Shown here: in pieces, positions 1 to 10,514 of the stretch
Layout: each line of letters opens with the position of its first letter
How positions within the stretch are numbered: position 1 is the first letter of the stretch
Source: Serratia grimesii NBRC 13537
GTDB lineage: Bacteria; Pseudomonadota; Gammaproteobacteria; Enterobacterales; Enterobacteriaceae
DNA: 64,000 nt
NCBI RefSeq assembly: GCF_001590905.1
Contig: NZ_BCTT01000020.1
Location: 59,669 to 123,668, forward strand
Direction of reading: 5' to 3'
The notes under the pieces: generated by a model
The model's database searches: none
Seen by the model: the letters and a program-made list of their open reading frames with translations, nothing else
What the model was told of the DNA's origin: nothing
Position numbers and translations under genes: made by a program

Positions 1-121
1 CGATCTCACTGCTGATACAAATCACCTCGTTACTGCCGTCGGTTGTGTCATTGATATACTGCAGGAACAGGCGTTCAACACCGCCCATTTTCCCTAAATT
101 GATAATATGCAGCTTTTTCAT
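1..121 (-). CDS. Glycosyltransferase, N-terminal part (runs off the window)
   Basis: Only the first 40 codons are visible; the gene continues past base 1. Its ATG (119-121) overlaps the waaC stop in an ATGA arrangement, so it is translationally coupled to waaC. The N-terminus has a short beta strand followed by a glycine-rich loop with the motif MGGVERL, typical of the donor-binding start of GT-B glycosyltransferases (family 4-like). The position after waaC suggests a lipopolysaccharide core sugar transferase. Which sugar it adds cannot be told from this fragment. Confidence 0.7.
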   Translation of the reverse strand, partial: MKKLHIINLGKMGGVERLFLQYINDTTDGSNEVICISSEI

Positions 122-1083
122 CCAATAACCTTTTGCAACTCGTCCCAGACTGAATCGGCGCTGAGGGTCGCCATGCTTTTTTCTGGAGAAATCAGGGAAT
201 ATTGATTCTGCCCATAGCCGCCGATCAAGCCTGGATCTGTGGGCCCAAACAGCGTGATGTTCGGCCTGTCGAGTGCGGCGGTCAGGTGACTGAGGCCGGT
301 ATCGACCGAGACCACGCCTTTTGCGCCAGCCAGCACTTCGGCAACCTGCTGCAGGCTAAGCTTTGGCAAAACTTCAACGTGCGGGAAGCCTTCCGCCATA
401 CGCAGCGCGCGCTGACGTTCGTGCTCTGCGCCCCATGGCAGTTTAATTTTTAATCCGCTCGGAGCGGTTAACGCAATCAAATCACGCCAATGAGATTCCG
501 GCCAGTGTTTATCGTCGCGGGTAGTGGCGTGTAAAAACACCAGATACTGTCCTGCGTCAGCGGGGAGATGGGTGAGAAAGCGGGCAGCAATGGCGTAGTC
601 ACCCTTGTTGTCCGGTTTTTCGTAGCCCAGGCTTTTGGCGAACAACTCACGCGTACGCTCTACAGCATGTTGTTGTTTGTCGATGTCATGACGATGGTTG
701 TAGAACCAACTGGCGAATGGCTCACGGGCACTTTTACTATCTTGGCCATGCTTGCTGCCTTTGGCGATGCGAGTGATCAGCGCCGCGCTTTTGATTAACC
801 CCTGGGCGTCTATCACTACATCGTAGTCGCGCTCTTGCACCACACGTTTGAAGTCACAACGCTGCTGGCGGGTTTCACTGCCAAACCAATTTTTGCGCCA
901 ACGGCGGATTGCCACCGGGATCACGCGGTCCACTGCTGGGTGCCAGGTGGGAATTTGGCTGAAACCTTCTTCCACCACCCAGTCAAAACGGATGCCGGGA
1001 ATGGCCTGCATGGCATCCGTCAGCGCCGGTAGCGTATGGAGAACATCCCCCATGGAGGAGGTTTTTACAATCAACACCTGCAT
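118..1083 (-). CDS. waaC: Lipopolysaccharide heptosyltransferase I
   Basis: Transfers the first L-glycero-D-manno-heptose from ADP-heptose onto Kdo2-lipid A at the cytoplasmic face of the inner membrane. The 321-residue protein is a GT9-family enzyme. It starts MQVLIVKTSSMGDVLHTLPAL, with the family's N-terminal SxxGDxxHxLP motif, and has a C-terminal SVDTGLSHLTAAL donor-site motif followed by LFGPTDP. Length matches the enterobacterial family. It lies 2 bases after the waaF stop and overlaps the next glycosyltransferase by 4 bases, so hldD-waaF-waaC-GT form one operon. Confidence 0.96.
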   Translation of the reverse strand: MQVLIVKTSSMGDVLHTLPALTDAMQAIPGIRFDWVVEEGFSQIPTWHPAVDRVIPVAIRRWRKNWFGSETRQQRCDFKRVVQERDYDVVIDAQGLIKSAALITRIAKGSKHGQDSKSAREPFASWFYNHRHDIDKQQHAVERTRELFAKSLGYEKPDNKGDYAIAARFLTHLPADAGQYLVFLHATTRDDKHWPESHWRDLIALTAPSGLKIKLPWGAEHERQRALRMAEGFPHVEVLPKLSLQQVAEVLAGAKGVVSVDTGLSHLTAALDRPNITLFGPTDPGLIGGYGQNQYSLISPEKSMATLSADSVWDELQKVIG

Positions 1084-1085
1084 GC

Positions 1086-2132
1086 TTATTCCTCGCTGGC
1101 GGCAAGTAACGGCGTCAGCGCGTCCAACACCTGCTGTGGCTGTATATCGATCAGGCTTTGATGGTAACCCTGATCGGCATCGCCTTTGCGTATCTTATGG
1201 TAACCACTGATTAAGCGGATCACTTTGGCCTTGTCGGACAGTGGTGGAGTAAAGTCTGGGCTACTTGGGCCATACAAGGCTATCAGCGGTTTGTTCAATG
1301 CGGCTGCAACGTGCATCAGGCCGGAATCATTGCTGACTACAGCCGAACAGGAAGCCAGCAGAATCACCGCTTGTTCGAGCTGGGTTTCCCCGGCCAAATT
1401 CATGCAAAAACCGCGGGCATCGTCATCCAGTGCCGCGCGAATTTGCTCGCCTGCCTCATTATCTTTGGCAGAGCCAAACAGGGCGATTTGATAGCCTTGA
1501 TCGATCAGCTTCTGCGCCAGTGCGGCGTAATGGTAGTGTGGCCAGCGTTTGGCTGGGCCAAATTCGGCGCCTGGGCAAAAACCGATAATCGGTCGGTGAT
1601 CGGTCAGATTGAAGGCGGCAGTGGTTTCAGCAATTTCTTCGTCGCTCACCTGCAGTTGCGGCCACAGCAATGGTGTAGGCAGATCTTCTGCGCGTTGAAT
1701 ACGTTGTTTGTCGTAAGCCAGCGCGACGTAACGTTGCACCATCAGCGGGAAAGCCGCTTTGTCCAGCAGGCGAATATCATTCAGCAAGCCATAGCGCATT
1801 TCTCCGCGCCAGCCGGTGCGCTGCGGCACATTGGCAAAGAATGGCACGAGTGCGGATTTGAATGAATTTGGTAAGACATAAGCGCGATCGTAACCGTTGG
1901 CGCGCAGGGCATGCCCCAAGCGCCGACGTTCACCAAGAGCCAGAGCACCGTGGCCCAATGGCATCGACAATGCTTGATTGACCTCTGGCATGCGTGCCAG
2001 CAATGGACGGCACCAGGCTGGTGCCATCACATCGATTTCTGCCGTCGGGTACTCGGCCTTCAGGGTGCGGTAGAGACTTTGCGACATCATCATATCGCCA
2101 ACCCACGAAGGGCCGATAACCAGTATTTTCAT
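1086..2132 (-). CDS. waaF: ADP-heptose:LPS heptosyltransferase II
   Basis: Adds the second heptose of the lipopolysaccharide inner core, using the ADP-heptose made by HldD. The 348-residue GT9 protein starts MKILVIGPSWVGDMMMSQSL. It has the C-terminal VSNDSGLMHVAAAL donor-binding motif and LYGPSSP. It is a paralogue of the adjacent waaC product. The ATG lies 22 bases downstream of the hldD stop, within the same operon. Confidence 0.96.
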   Translation of the reverse strand: MKILVIGPSWVGDMMMSQSLYRTLKAEYPTAEIDVMAPAWCRPLLARMPEVNQALSMPLGHGALALGERRRLGHALRANGYDRAYVLPNSFKSALVPFFANVPQRTGWRGEMRYGLLNDIRLLDKAAFPLMVQRYVALAYDKQRIQRAEDLPTPLLWPQLQVSDEEIAETTAAFNLTDHRPIIGFCPGAEFGPAKRWPHYHYAALAQKLIDQGYQIALFGSAKDNEAGEQIRAALDDDARGFCMNLAGETQLEQAVILLASCSAVVSNDSGLMHVAAALNKPLIALYGPSSPDFTPPLSDKAKVIRLISGYHKIRKGDADQGYHQSLIDIQPQQVLDALTPLLAASEE

Positions 2133-2154
2133 ACCCGGGGTATTTCCCTTCAGC

Positions 2155-3084
2155 TTAAGCGGTGCGGTTTAACCAAGCCATGTACTCTTTCACGCCTTCG
2201 GCGACCGTTTTGAACGGTGCGTCATAGCCGGCAGCGCGCAGCTTGGTCAGATCGGCTTGGGTAAACGCCTGATAACGACCTTTCAGCTTTTCTGGGAACG
2301 GGATATTTTCTACCGTACCTTTTTGGTGGAAGTCGACGACTGCGTCTGCCACTGCCTGGAAGGTTTCCGCTCGGCCAGTACCGCAGTTGAAGATGCCGGA
2401 GACACCGCTTTTCCAGAACCACAGGTTCACTGCTGCCACGTCGCCGACGTAGATAAAGTCACGTTTGAAGTCTTGGCTGCCGTCGAACAGTTTTGGATTC
2501 TCACCGCGGTTGATCTGGCTGTTCAGGTGGAATGCGACGCTGGCCATACCACCTTTGTGACCTTCACGTGGGCCGTAAACGTTAAAGTAACGGAAGCCGC
2601 AAATTTGTGAGTCGGCTTGCGGCAGGATTTCACGCACATACTGGTCGAACAGGAATTTGGAGTAGCCATAAACATTCAGTGGCTCTTCGAATTGACGCTC
2701 TTCGATAAACTCTTCACGGCCGCCGTAAGTGGCTGCAGATGAGGCGTACAAGAACGGAATTTCGCGATCCAGGCAATAGTGCAACAGATCTTTGGAGTAC
2801 TGATAGTTGTTGTCCATCATGTACTTGCCGTCCCACTCAGTGGTGGACGAACAGGCACCTTCGTGGAATATCGCGTCGATTTCGCCCAGATCGTCACCGG
2901 CCATAATATTGGCGATGAAATCTTCTTTGTCGATATAGTCGGCGATATCGAGATCAACCAGGTTGGCGAATTTGGTGCCGTCTTTCAGGTTATCGACTAC
3001 CAGGATATCGCGATACCCTGTGTCATTCAGCGCTTTAATGATGTTGCTGCCGATCATGCCGGCGCCACCAGTAACGATAATCAT
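2155..3084 (-). CDS. hldD: ADP-L-glycero-D-manno-heptose 6-epimerase
   Basis: Epimerises ADP-D-glycero-D-manno-heptose at C6 to give the L-glycero donor used by WaaC and WaaF. The 309-residue short-chain dehydrogenase/epimerase has an N-terminal NADP-binding motif ([11 protein letters not shown], near residues 4-14) and a Tyr-x-x-x-Lys pair (YGYSK, near residue 140). Length is that of the family. It is the first gene of the LPS operon and is transcribed away from kbl across a 240-bp divergent gap. Confidence 0.97.
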   Translation of the reverse strand: MIIVTGGAGMIGSNIIKALNDTGYRDILVVDNLKDGTKFANLVDLDIADYIDKEDFIANIMAGDDLGEIDAIFHEGACSSTTEWDGKYMMDNNYQYSKDLLHYCLDREIPFLYASSAATYGGREEFIEERQFEEPLNVYGYSKFLFDQYVREILPQADSQICGFRYFNVYGPREGHKGGMASVAFHLNSQINRGENPKLFDGSQDFKRDFIYVGDVAAVNLWFWKSGVSGIFNCGTGRAETFQAVADAVVDFHQKGTVENIPFPEKLKGRYQAFTQADLTKLRAAGYDAPFKTVAEGVKEYMAWLNRTA

Positions 3085-3324
3085 TGGGTTACCCCTGTTA
3101 TTCTGCCCGGTGGGACACGGTGCCCCACGCTCAATGCCGCTTATAATAGCATTTCATGTCGCCGCAAACATCGGACGGGCTCCGAATATCCCGCGATGTC
3201 GAGTCCGGCAGCACTTTGCCGTGATATCTGCTGCAATTTTCATATTCTCTCCCGCAGTTTCTCGTCAGTTTGGTTACAAATCAGTAAAATATGTTGAAAA
3301 CAGACCAATCCTGGAGATAACCGA

Positions 3325-4521
3325 ATGTCCGCGTCTTTTTATCAGCAGTTGGAACAACAACTTGCAACCACTCGTAGCGAAGGGCTGTTCAAAGAAGAGC
3401 GCATTATCACCACTGCTCAGCAGGCGGATATCGCCGTTGCTGACGGCAGTCATGTGATTAATTTTTGCGCTAACAACTATCTGGGTTTGGCTAACCACCC
3501 GGCGATGATTGCCGCGGCCAAGGCCGGCATGGACAGCCACGGTTTCGGCATGGCATCGGTACGCTTTATTTGTGGTACCCAGGACAGCCATAAACAGTTG
3601 GAGCAAAAGCTGGCCGATTTCCTTGGGATGGAAGACGCTATCTTGTACTCCTCCTGCTTCGATGCTAACGGTGGCTTGTTCGAAACTCTGCTGGGCCCGG
3701 AAGATGCCATTATCTCTGATGCGTTGAATCATGCTTCGATCATTGACGGTGTCCGCTTGTGTAAGGCGAAGCGCTATCGCTACGCCAACAACGATATGAC
3801 CGGATTGGCCGCACAGCTTGAGCAAGCGAAAGCCGACGGTGCACGCCACATCATGATCGCCACCGACGGCGTGTTCTCAATGGACGGTGTGATTGCCAAC
3901 CTGAAAGGGGTTTGCGATCTGGCGGATAAATACCAGGCGCTGGTGATGGTTGATGACTCCCACGCGGTTGGTTTTGTTGGTGCTAACGGGCGTGGCACTC
4001 ACGAGTATTGCGAAGTGATGGGGCGTGTTGACATCATTACGGGGACGTTGGGCAAGGCGTTGGGTGGTGCTTCTGGCGGTTATACCGCGGCGAAGAAAGA
4101 GGTGGTGGAATGGCTGCGTCAGCGTTCGCGTCCTTATCTGTTCTCCAACTCGCTGGCACCGGCGATCGTGGCCGCGTCGATTAAAGTACTGGAATTGCTG
4201 GAGCAGGGCGATGCATTACGCGATCGTCTGTGGGCCAATGCTAGCCTGTTCCGTGAAAAAATGACCGCGGCAGGCTTTGAGCTGGCCGGGGCCGATCACG
4301 CCATCATCCCCGTGATGTTGGGTGAAGCAAAATTGGCGCAGGAATTCGCCAATGCGTTGCTCAAGGAAGGCATTTATGTGACGGGTTTCTTCTATCCGGT
4401 GGTGCCGAAAGGCCAGGCGCGCATTCGTACCCAGATGTCCGCCGATCACACCCCGGAGCAAATTGAACGTGCGATTGCGGCGTTCATTCGTATCGGTAAA
4501 GATCTTGGCGTTATTGCATAA
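3325..4521 (+). CDS. kbl: 2-amino-3-ketobutyrate coenzyme A ligase (glycine C-acetyltransferase)
   Basis: A PLP enzyme that cleaves 2-amino-3-oxobutyrate with CoA to glycine and acetyl-CoA, the second step of threonine degradation after Tdh. It is 398 residues with the alpha-oxoamine synthase fold. The PLP-lysine motif is [14 protein letters not shown], and DDSHAVGF supplies the aspartate facing the pyridine nitrogen. A TGGAG ribosome site at 3312-3316 supports this ATG. tdh follows 9 bases after the stop, so the two are one operon. Confidence 0.97.
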   Translation: MSASFYQQLEQQLATTRSEGLFKEERIITTAQQADIAVADGSHVINFCANNYLGLANHPAMIAAAKAGMDSHGFGMASVRFICGTQDSHKQLEQKLADFLGMEDAILYSSCFDANGGLFETLLGPEDAIISDALNHASIIDGVRLCKAKRYRYANNDMTGLAAQLEQAKADGARHIMIATDGVFSMDGVIANLKGVCDLADKYQALVMVDDSHAVGFVGANGRGTHEYCEVMGRVDIITGTLGKALGGASGGYTAAKKEVVEWLRQRSRPYLFSNSLAPAIVAASIKVLELLEQGDALRDRLWANASLFREKMTAAGFELAGADHAIIPVMLGEAKLAQEFANALLKEGIYVTGFFYPVVPKGQARIRTQMSADHTPEQIERAIAAFIRIGKDLGVIA

Positions 4522-4530
4522 GGTAAAACC

Positions 4531-5556
4531 ATGAAAGCATTGTCAAAACTGAAAGCGGAAGAAGGGATTTGGATGACCGATGTGCCTCAGCCAGAGCTGG
4601 GCCATAACGACATCATGATTAAAATCCGTAAAACTGCGATCTGCGGTACCGATGTTCATATTTATAACTGGGATGAATGGTCGCAGAAAACCATCCCGGT
4701 ACCTATGGTGGTCGGCCACGAATATGTGGGTGAGGTGGTTGCCATCGGTCAGGAAGTCAAAGGGTTCAACGTCGGTGACCGTGTCTCCGGTGAAGGCCAT
4801 ATCACCTGCGGCCATTGCCGTAACTGCCGTGGCGGTCGTACGCACCTGTGTCGTAACACCACCGGTGTAGGTGTGAACCGCCCTGGTTCGTTTGCTGAAT
4901 ATCTGGTGATCCCGGCGTTTAACGCTTTTAAGATCCCAGACAATATCTCCGACGAACTGGCGTCTATCTTTGACCCATTCGGCAATGCGGTGCACACCGC
5001 CCTGTCATTTGATCTGGTTGGCGAAGATGTGTTGGTTTCCGGTGCCGGGCCGATCGGCATCATGGCTGCCGCCGTGTGTAAACACGTTGGTGCTCGCCAT
5101 GTGGTTATCACTGACGTTAACGAATACCGTCTGGATTTGGCGCGCAAAATGGGTGTGACCCGTGCGGTTAACGTCAGCAAAGAAAATCTGAACGACGTGA
5201 TGGCTGAATTGGGTATGACCGAAGGGTTCGACGTAGGGTTGGAAATGTCCGGTGCACCACCGGCATTCCGTTCTCTGCTGAATGCGATGAACCACGGTGG
5301 CCGCATTGCTATGCTGGGGATTCCGCCGTCTGACATGTCTATCGACTGGAATCAGGTGATCTTCAAGGGGCTGTTTATCAAAGGGATCTACGGCCGTGAG
5401 ATGTTTGAAACCTGGTACAAGATGGCTGCACTGATCCAGTCTGGTTTGGATCTGACGCCGATTATTACCCACCGTTTCTCGATCGATCAGTTCCAAGAGG
5501 GCTTTGACGCCATGCGTTCCGGTCAATCCGGGAAAGTGGTGTTGAGCTGGGATTGA
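4531..5556 (+). CDS. tdh: L-threonine 3-dehydrogenase
   Basis: Zinc- and NAD-dependent oxidation of L-threonine to 2-amino-3-oxobutyrate, passed to Kbl. The 341-residue medium-chain dehydrogenase has the catalytic zinc region ([14 protein letters not shown], then GHEYVGEV), the structural four-cysteine lobe ([15 protein letters not shown]) and the Rossmann motif [11 protein letters not shown]. An AAGG ribosome site precedes the ATG. It ends just before a strong bidirectional terminator. Confidence 0.97.
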   Translation: MKALSKLKAEEGIWMTDVPQPELGHNDIMIKIRKTAICGTDVHIYNWDEWSQKTIPVPMVVGHEYVGEVVAIGQEVKGFNVGDRVSGEGHITCGHCRNCRGGRTHLCRNTTGVGVNRPGSFAEYLVIPAFNAFKIPDNISDELASIFDPFGNAVHTALSFDLVGEDVLVSGAGPIGIMAAAVCKHVGARHVVITDVNEYRLDLARKMGVTRAVNVSKENLNDVMAELGMTEGFDVGLEMSGAPPAFRSLLNAMNHGGRIAMLGIPPSDMSIDWNQVIFKGLFIKGIYGREMFETWYKMAALIQSGLDLTPIITHRFSIDQFQEGFDAMRSGQSGKVVLSWD

Positions 5557-5560
5557 TTGT

Positions 5561-5591
5561 AAAAAAGGGCCGGAATTCCGGCCCTTTTTTT
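5561..5591. terminator. Bidirectional intrinsic terminator between tdh and yibQ
   Basis: A perfect GC-rich hairpin (GGGCCGGAATTCCGGCCC) is flanked by six A on the left and a run of T on the right. It can stop both rightward tdh and leftward yibQ transcription, and its right T-run touches the yibQ stop codon. Confidence 0.9.
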
Positions 5592-6552
5592 ATACTTTTG
5601 GTTTCGTTGGTGTGGCGTCTGTCCAGCGTTGCCACTGGCGTTTAATGAATGTCCCCGCTGGCGATTGCGCCACGCTTTCACCGATCACGCTAATCACCGC
5701 GCTCGCGCTGACTTTTTCTTTCGGCAACTTGACCTTACACTGCTTGATACCGCCGGTGAACGGGTTCTTCGGCTGTGGTTTCGGCGGTTTGACCGCAGGT
5801 GGGACGTAATTGCCACCGCTGCCGCCCTGCGGTTCATTCAGTAGTGAGCTAGGTTTGACCAACACGATATCAGCCGGCAGAGTTGGCAACATTTGCTGCA
5901 ACACCTTCACTGTGGCTGGGCGCGGGTGACCAATCGCGATGGCTGAACCCGTGCGGCGCGCCACGTCAACCGCGCGGTTGAATTGACGGCGGATATCGGC
6001 TTCGTTGGCGGTATCGTCCAGGAACACCTTACGCTTGATCACCTTCACGTGCGTTCCTGCCGCTGCTCGGGTGGCTTGGCTGTTACCGATGGTCATGCTG
6101 TCGAGGAAATAGAGCTGATAGCTGTCGAGTGCCTGCATGACTTTCTCCATGCCTGGTAGGCTGGAAGTCATGGCGCTGCCCATATGGTTATTCATACCCA
6201 CCGCATAGGGCACATTATTGACTGCATTGCGGATAATGCGCTGGATCTCTTCGCTACTCATGGACGGCTGTAATGTATCGCGTTCCAAAGGTTGCTTGCT
6301 GAGCGGTGCCATTGGCATATGAATCAGCACTTCGCGGCCCTGACTGTGGGCGCGGGTGGCCATCAAACGGGCATGTGGGGCGTTAGGTAACACGGCAATT
6401 GATATTGCCGTTGGCATTTGCAGCACTGCGCCTTCTTCATGCGGACGATAACCCACGTCATCGATCACAATGGACAATTTCCCTGCCTGTGCGGCGCAAA
6501 CCTGCAACAAACAGCCAATCAGTACGACAGTACGGGGTTTGATATAGCGCAA
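5590..6552 (-). CDS. yibQ: Divergent polysaccharide deacetylase family protein (YibQ)
   Basis: A secreted protein of the divergent polysaccharide deacetylase family; no specific reaction is assured. I chose a TTG start at 6550-6552 because GGGAAG sits 6 bases upstream. The protein then begins with a classic signal peptide: basic RYIKPR, a hydrophobic core and an AQA cleavage site before residue KLSIVIDD. The reading frame runs back to a GTG at 6570 that lacks a ribosome site. Visible motifs are IDDVGY, HMPMAPL and MNNHMGSAMT. The tail is proline/glycine-rich. It overlaps or abuts envC at the end of the gpmI-envC-yibQ operon. Confidence 0.9.
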   Translation of the reverse strand: MRYIKPRTVVLIGCLLQVCAAQAGKLSIVIDDVGYRPHEEGAVLQMPTAISIAVLPNAPHARLMATRAHSQGREVLIHMPMAPLSKQPLERDTLQPSMSSEEIQRIIRNAVNNVPYAVGMNNHMGSAMTSSLPGMEKVMQALDSYQLYFLDSMTIGNSQATRAAAGTHVKVIKRKVFLDDTANEADIRRQFNRAVDVARRTGSAIAIGHPRPATVKVLQQMLPTLPADIVLVKPSSLLNEPQGGSGGNYVPPAVKPPKPQPKNPFTGGIKQCKVKLPKEKVSASAVISVIGESVAQSPAGTFIKRQWQRWTDATPTKPKV

Positions 6553-6554
6553 AT

Positions 6555-7889
6555 CTATCTTCCCAACCACGGTAGTGGGTTAACGGCCTGGCCTTGGCGA
6601 CGGATTTCGAAATAGAGCGACGGCGTTCCCTGGCCCCCGCTGGTACCCACTAAAGCAATTGGTTGACCGGCACGCACCTGCGCCCCGACGTTGACCAACG
6701 CGCTTTGGTTGTAGCCATACAGGCTCATGTCGCCCTTACCGTGCTCGATGACGACAACCAGGCCATAGCCCTGCAACCAGTCAGCCAACAATACGCGGCC
6801 ATCGGCGATGGCTTTCACTTCGCTACCTTCTCTGGCCTCAATGACCATACCTTTCCAGCGTAGCTCGCCTTGCAACTGTTCGCCAAAGCCGTGCAGTGTG
6901 CGGCCGCGCACTGGCCATATGGCCTGTCCATTTGGTCGACCGAGACCGCCGGTACGGGCCATCAGCGAGCGATCGGCTTCGCTTGGTTTATAACTGGTGC
7001 CGGTTTTCTTCGCCTGTTGTTCTTTGACGCGGACCTGTTCGCGCACCTTGGCCGCTTCACGCGCTTCGCGTTCCGCACGGGCGCGGGCTTCACGTTCGGC
7101 ACGGGCAATCTGGTCTCGCATGCGGGTTTCGTTCTGACGCAGTTCCACCAGACGCTGCTGATCTTTTTCCAGCGAGGCTTCGAGTGCGGTCAGCGTTTTC
7201 TTACGCGCGCCGCGTGCCTGCTCCAGCTTTTGCTGCTGGGTTTGTTGCTCGCCTAACAGCGATTTCTGTTGGCCTTGCTTGGCAACTAGCGTCGTTTTTT
7301 GCTTCGCCAGTTCGGCACGGGTTTGTTTTAGCTCTTCAATCGTTTTTTGCCGTGCTTCGTTCAGATAGCCGAAGTAAGCCAAAATACGCTCGCTGCGCTG
7401 ACTCTCTTCACCGCTAAGAACTAATTGTACTGCGCTGTGCTGGCCTTGTCGGAAGGCTGCATCAAGTTGTTTCGCGAGGATATCCTGCTGGGTGGATTGC
7501 TGTTTTTGCAGCTTGGCAATTGAAGCGTTCAAACCGGAGATGTCTTTCCCCAACTGGCTCAATGTGCCTTGTGTGTCTCGTAACAGGCGGCTCGCCTGTG
7601 CGATGGTTTTTTCTTGCTGCTTCAGTTGATCTTGCAAGGAGCTGCGCTGTTGTTGCTGCTGCTTAACCGCCTTTTCTTTCTCGGCGATACTTTGCTGGAT
7701 GTCTTTGAGTTGGGATTTGTTGTCCTCCGCCGCCTGGCTGGCGAGCGGCAACAACAAGACGCCAGCGTAAAATACGCTGGCGCACATGGTGGTTAACTTC
7801 CTTGGCGCAGTGCGTTCAGGCAGCGATTGGCCGCCTGTGTTTGCGCTTCGGGTTACCCTTGATAGTGCAAAAAACGCCTTTTCCCTCAT
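6555..7889 (-). CDS. envC: Murein hydrolase activator EnvC
   Basis: A periplasmic activator of the amidases AmiA and AmiB at the division septum. The 444-residue reading frame has an N-terminal hydrophobic export signal ending near ASQAAED, then a long Gln/Lys/Arg-rich coiled coil (about residues 55-290). A C-terminal LytM/peptidase M23 domain follows (about 320-444). That domain is degenerate: YFEIR replaces the zinc-binding HFE-type motif, as expected for a regulator that is not itself a hydrolase. The ATG at 7889 lacks a good ribosome site and gives a long leader; ATG 7787 is an alternative but would shorten the signal. Confidence 0.95.
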   Translation of the reverse strand: MREKAFFALSRVTRSANTGGQSLPERTAPRKLTTMCASVFYAGVLLLPLASQAAEDNKSQLKDIQQSIAEKEKAVKQQQQQRSSLQDQLKQQEKTIAQASRLLRDTQGTLSQLGKDISGLNASIAKLQKQQSTQQDILAKQLDAAFRQGQHSAVQLVLSGEESQRSERILAYFGYLNEARQKTIEELKQTRAELAKQKTTLVAKQGQQKSLLGEQQTQQQKLEQARGARKKTLTALEASLEKDQQRLVELRQNETRMRDQIARAEREARARAEREAREAAKVREQVRVKEQQAKKTGTSYKPSEADRSLMARTGGLGRPNGQAIWPVRGRTLHGFGEQLQGELRWKGMVIEAREGSEVKAIADGRVLLADWLQGYGLVVVIEHGKGDMSLYGYNQSALVNVGAQVRAGQPIALVGTSGGQGTPSLYFEIRRQGQAVNPLPWLGR

Positions 7890-7898
7890 AGGGAAGGA

Positions 7899-9443
7899 TT
7901 ATTCCACGATGAACAGCGGCTTACCAGTCATCTCTTGCGGGATTTCCATTCCCATCAGTGTCAGCATGGTTGGCGCGATGTCGGAAAGCTTGCCCCCATT
8001 GACTGCGTTGGCAGGCTTGCCGACGTAAATCAACGGCACGGGTAAGCTGGTGTGGGCGGTATGAGCCTGACCGGTCGCCGGGTCACGCATTTGTTCGGCG
8101 TTGCCGTGATCGGCGGTGATCAGCAACTGACCATCGACGGCCTTAACCGCCTCGACAACCTGAGCGATGCAGTTATCCAGCGTTTCTACCGCTTTCACTG
8201 CCGCGTCATAGACGCCGGTGTGGCCTACCATGTCGCCATTCGGATAGTTGCAGATAATGGCGTCGTACTTGCCGCTGCCAATGGCTGTCAGCAGTTTATC
8301 GGTCAGCTCTGCGGCACTCATTTCAGGCTGCAAATCATAGGTAGCGACCTTCGGTGAGTTGATCAGTACGCGATCTTCTCCGGCGAACGGCTCTTCAACG
8401 CCGCCGTTATAGAAGAAGGTGACGTGGGCGTATTTTTCGGTTTCCGAGATGCGTAGCTGTGTCTTGTCGTGTTTCATCAGCCACTCACCGAAGGTGTTAC
8501 GCAACGATGCAGGCGGATAGGCGCAAGGAACTTTGATGTCGGCGGCATACTCGGTCAACATCACAAAATCACCAAAATTGATGACTTTAGTACGTGGGAA
8601 ACCGTCGAAATCTGCATTGACGAAAGCGCGGACGATCTGGCGTGCGCGATCGGCACGGAAGTTCATGAAAATCAGTGCGTCGCCGTCATTCAGCTCGGCG
8701 GTCGCTTCACCCGCGGCCTGGAGTACAGTCGGTTTCACGAATTCGTCATTTTCACCGCGCTGATAGGCAGCCTGCAGGGCAGCAACCGCGTTATCGGCAA
8801 TGTAATCGCCCTTGGCCTGAGCCAGCAGATCATAAGCCAGTTGCACGCGGTCCCAGCGGTTATCGCGGTCCATAGCGTAATAACGGCCAATCAGCGACGC
8901 AATGCGTCCGGTACCCAGTTTGGCAAACGCGTCGCTAAAGCGTTGCAAAGAGGTTTCTGCACTGCGTGGCGGGGTATCACGACCATCCAGGAAAGCGTGC
9001 AGATAAACGGCTTTGGCGCCGCGCTGTGAGGCCAGTTCAATCATCGCCATAATATGGTCTTCGTGGCTGTGCACACCGCCAGGCGACAACAGACCCATGA
9101 TATGCACCGCTTTGCCTGCTTGAACGGCTTTATCGACCGCTGCTGTCAGCGTTGGGTTTGTGAAGAAATCACCGTCTTTGATTTCTTTATCCAGTCGAGT
9201 CAGATCCTGATAAACAATACGCCCGGCGCCCAAGTTAACATGGCCAACTTCAGAGTTGCCCATTTGGCCGTCAGGCAGGCCGACATCCAGTCCAGACGCG
9301 GCGATCAGGGTGTGCGGCTGCTGTTGCCACAGACGGTCCATCACCGGCGTTTTAGCATTCAGAATGGCGTTGTCCTGTTGCTCCTCACGGTGGCCGTAAC
9401 CGTCCAGAATCACCAGTACCATCGGCTTTTTGTTACTCGACAT
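7899..9443 (-). CDS. gpmI: 2,3-bisphosphoglycerate-independent phosphoglycerate mutase
   Basis: A manganese-dependent glycolytic enzyme interconverting 3- and 2-phosphoglycerate through a phosphoserine intermediate. The 514 residues match the family length. The N-terminal [11 protein letters not shown] metal site, the catalytic-serine motif MGNSEVGH and the C-terminal [11 protein letters not shown] metal site are all present. The frame is open to 9515, but the start at 9443 has GAGG about 8 bases upstream and matches the known N-terminus. First gene of the gpmI-envC-yibQ operon, divergent from yibN over about 300 bp. Confidence 0.96.
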   Translation of the reverse strand: MSSNKKPMVLVILDGYGHREEQQDNAILNAKTPVMDRLWQQQPHTLIAASGLDVGLPDGQMGNSEVGHVNLGAGRIVYQDLTRLDKEIKDGDFFTNPTLTAAVDKAVQAGKAVHIMGLLSPGGVHSHEDHIMAMIELASQRGAKAVYLHAFLDGRDTPPRSAETSLQRFSDAFAKLGTGRIASLIGRYYAMDRDNRWDRVQLAYDLLAQAKGDYIADNAVAALQAAYQRGENDEFVKPTVLQAAGEATAELNDGDALIFMNFRADRARQIVRAFVNADFDGFPRTKVINFGDFVMLTEYAADIKVPCAYPPASLRNTFGEWLMKHDKTQLRISETEKYAHVTFFYNGGVEEPFAGEDRVLINSPKVATYDLQPEMSAAELTDKLLTAIGSGKYDAIICNYPNGDMVGHTGVYDAAVKAVETLDNCIAQVVEAVKAVDGQLLITADHGNAEQMRDPATGQAHTAHTSLPVPLIYVGKPANAVNGGKLSDIAPTMLTLMGMEIPQEMTGKPLFIVE

Positions 9444-9743
9444 TGCATTAACCTCGTTATGAACTTTTAAGTTGTGAATAGCCATCAACCCGTGATCAGA
9501 TTGATGGCTATCCACCCTAAAAAACTGCCTGATTTTACAACGTGGCCGGTTAAAAAGAGCCCAGAGAGATCAAAGTTGCAGTGAACAAGGCTGGCTTTTA
9601 TGCTCTGAGACCGTGAATTTGTCAGCGTGGCCCGCAGTTTCTGCAATAGCGCTTGCTTATTGGCTGTATTTGCTGCACTCGGCAGGTATACTCTGGAACC
9701 TTGAGTTATTTTTTCCCTTAACTGACGGGAGTTGTTATACCCC

Positions 9744-10178
9744 ATGCTGCAAGAAATTATGCAATTCGTTAGCAAGCATCCCATACTGAGCCTGGCCTGG
9801 ATCGCCCTGCTGGTTGCGGTGATCGTCATGACGTTCAAGAGCAGTTTCTCCAAGGTGAAAGAGATCACCCGTGGTGAAGCCACCCGCCTGATTAATAAAG
9901 AAGATGCCGTTGTGGTTGATACCCGCAGCCGTGATGATTTCCGCCGAGGCCACCTGGCTAACGCCATCAACTTGACCGCCAGCGAAATCAAAAGCGGTAG
10001 TCTGGGCGAGCTGGAAAAACACAAAGCTCAGCCGATCATCGTGGTTTGTGCCAATGGCACCACCTCCCGCGAGCCGGCAGAGAACCTGAGCAAGGCCGGT
10101 TTTGAAAACGTAGTTACGTTGAAAGACGGTATTGCCGGCTGGAGCGGGGAAAACCTGCCACTGGTGCGCGGTAAGTAA
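9744..10178 (+). CDS. yibN: Rhodanese-like membrane protein YibN
   Basis: A 144-residue protein with one N-terminal transmembrane segment (about residues 12-30) and a cytoplasmic rhodanese domain. The active-site loop begins with cysteine ([12 protein letters not shown]), so sulfurtransferase or thiol chemistry is possible; the true substrate is unknown. The ATG at 9744 is preferred over a TTG at 9732 because it matches the family start. The neighbours grxC, secB and gpsA on the same strand suggest a joint operon. Confidence 0.92.
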   Translation: MLQEIMQFVSKHPILSLAWIALLVAVIVMTFKSSFSKVKEITRGEATRLINKEDAVVVDTRSRDDFRRGHLANAINLTASEIKSGSLGELEKHKAQPIIVVCANGTTSREPAENLSKAGFENVVTLKDGIAGWSGENLPLVRGK

Positions 10179-10206
10179 TTGTTTAACGTATTTGAGGTGG
10201 TAATTC

Positions 10207-10455
10207 ATGGCTAACATTGATATCTACACCAAAGCGACCTGCCCGTTCTGCCATCGTGCTAAAGCGCTGCTGAACAGTAAGGGCGCCGCGTTTAACGAAA
10301 TCGCCATTGATGGCGATAATGAAAAACGCGAAGCGATGATTGCGCGCAGTGGGCGCACCACCGTGCCTCAGATTTTCATCGATGGCCAACATATCGGCGG
10401 CTGCGATGATTTATATGAACTCGATACTCGTGGTGGTCTGGATCCGCTGCTTTAA
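10207..10455 (+). CDS. grxC: Glutaredoxin 3
   Basis: A glutathione-dependent disulfide reductase, 82 residues. The CPFC active site is at residues 12-15, and TVPQIFI with GGCDD forms the glutathione-binding groove. It lies between yibN and secB, the usual enterobacterial order. An AGGTGG ribosome site precedes the ATG. Confidence 0.97.
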   Translation: MANIDIYTKATCPFCHRAKALLNSKGAAFNEIAIDGDNEKREAMIARSGRTTVPQIFIDGQHIGGCDDLYELDTRGGLDPLL

Positions 10456-10514
10456 GCGGGTGACTGCCGGTTACTGAGTGTCAATAAGGACGTTTAACCA
10501 AGGGTATTACACAC

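Noticed and set aside
3274..3849. Antisense frame of 191 codons over kbl
   Set aside because: Shadow of the highly conserved kbl coding frame; no independent start signal.
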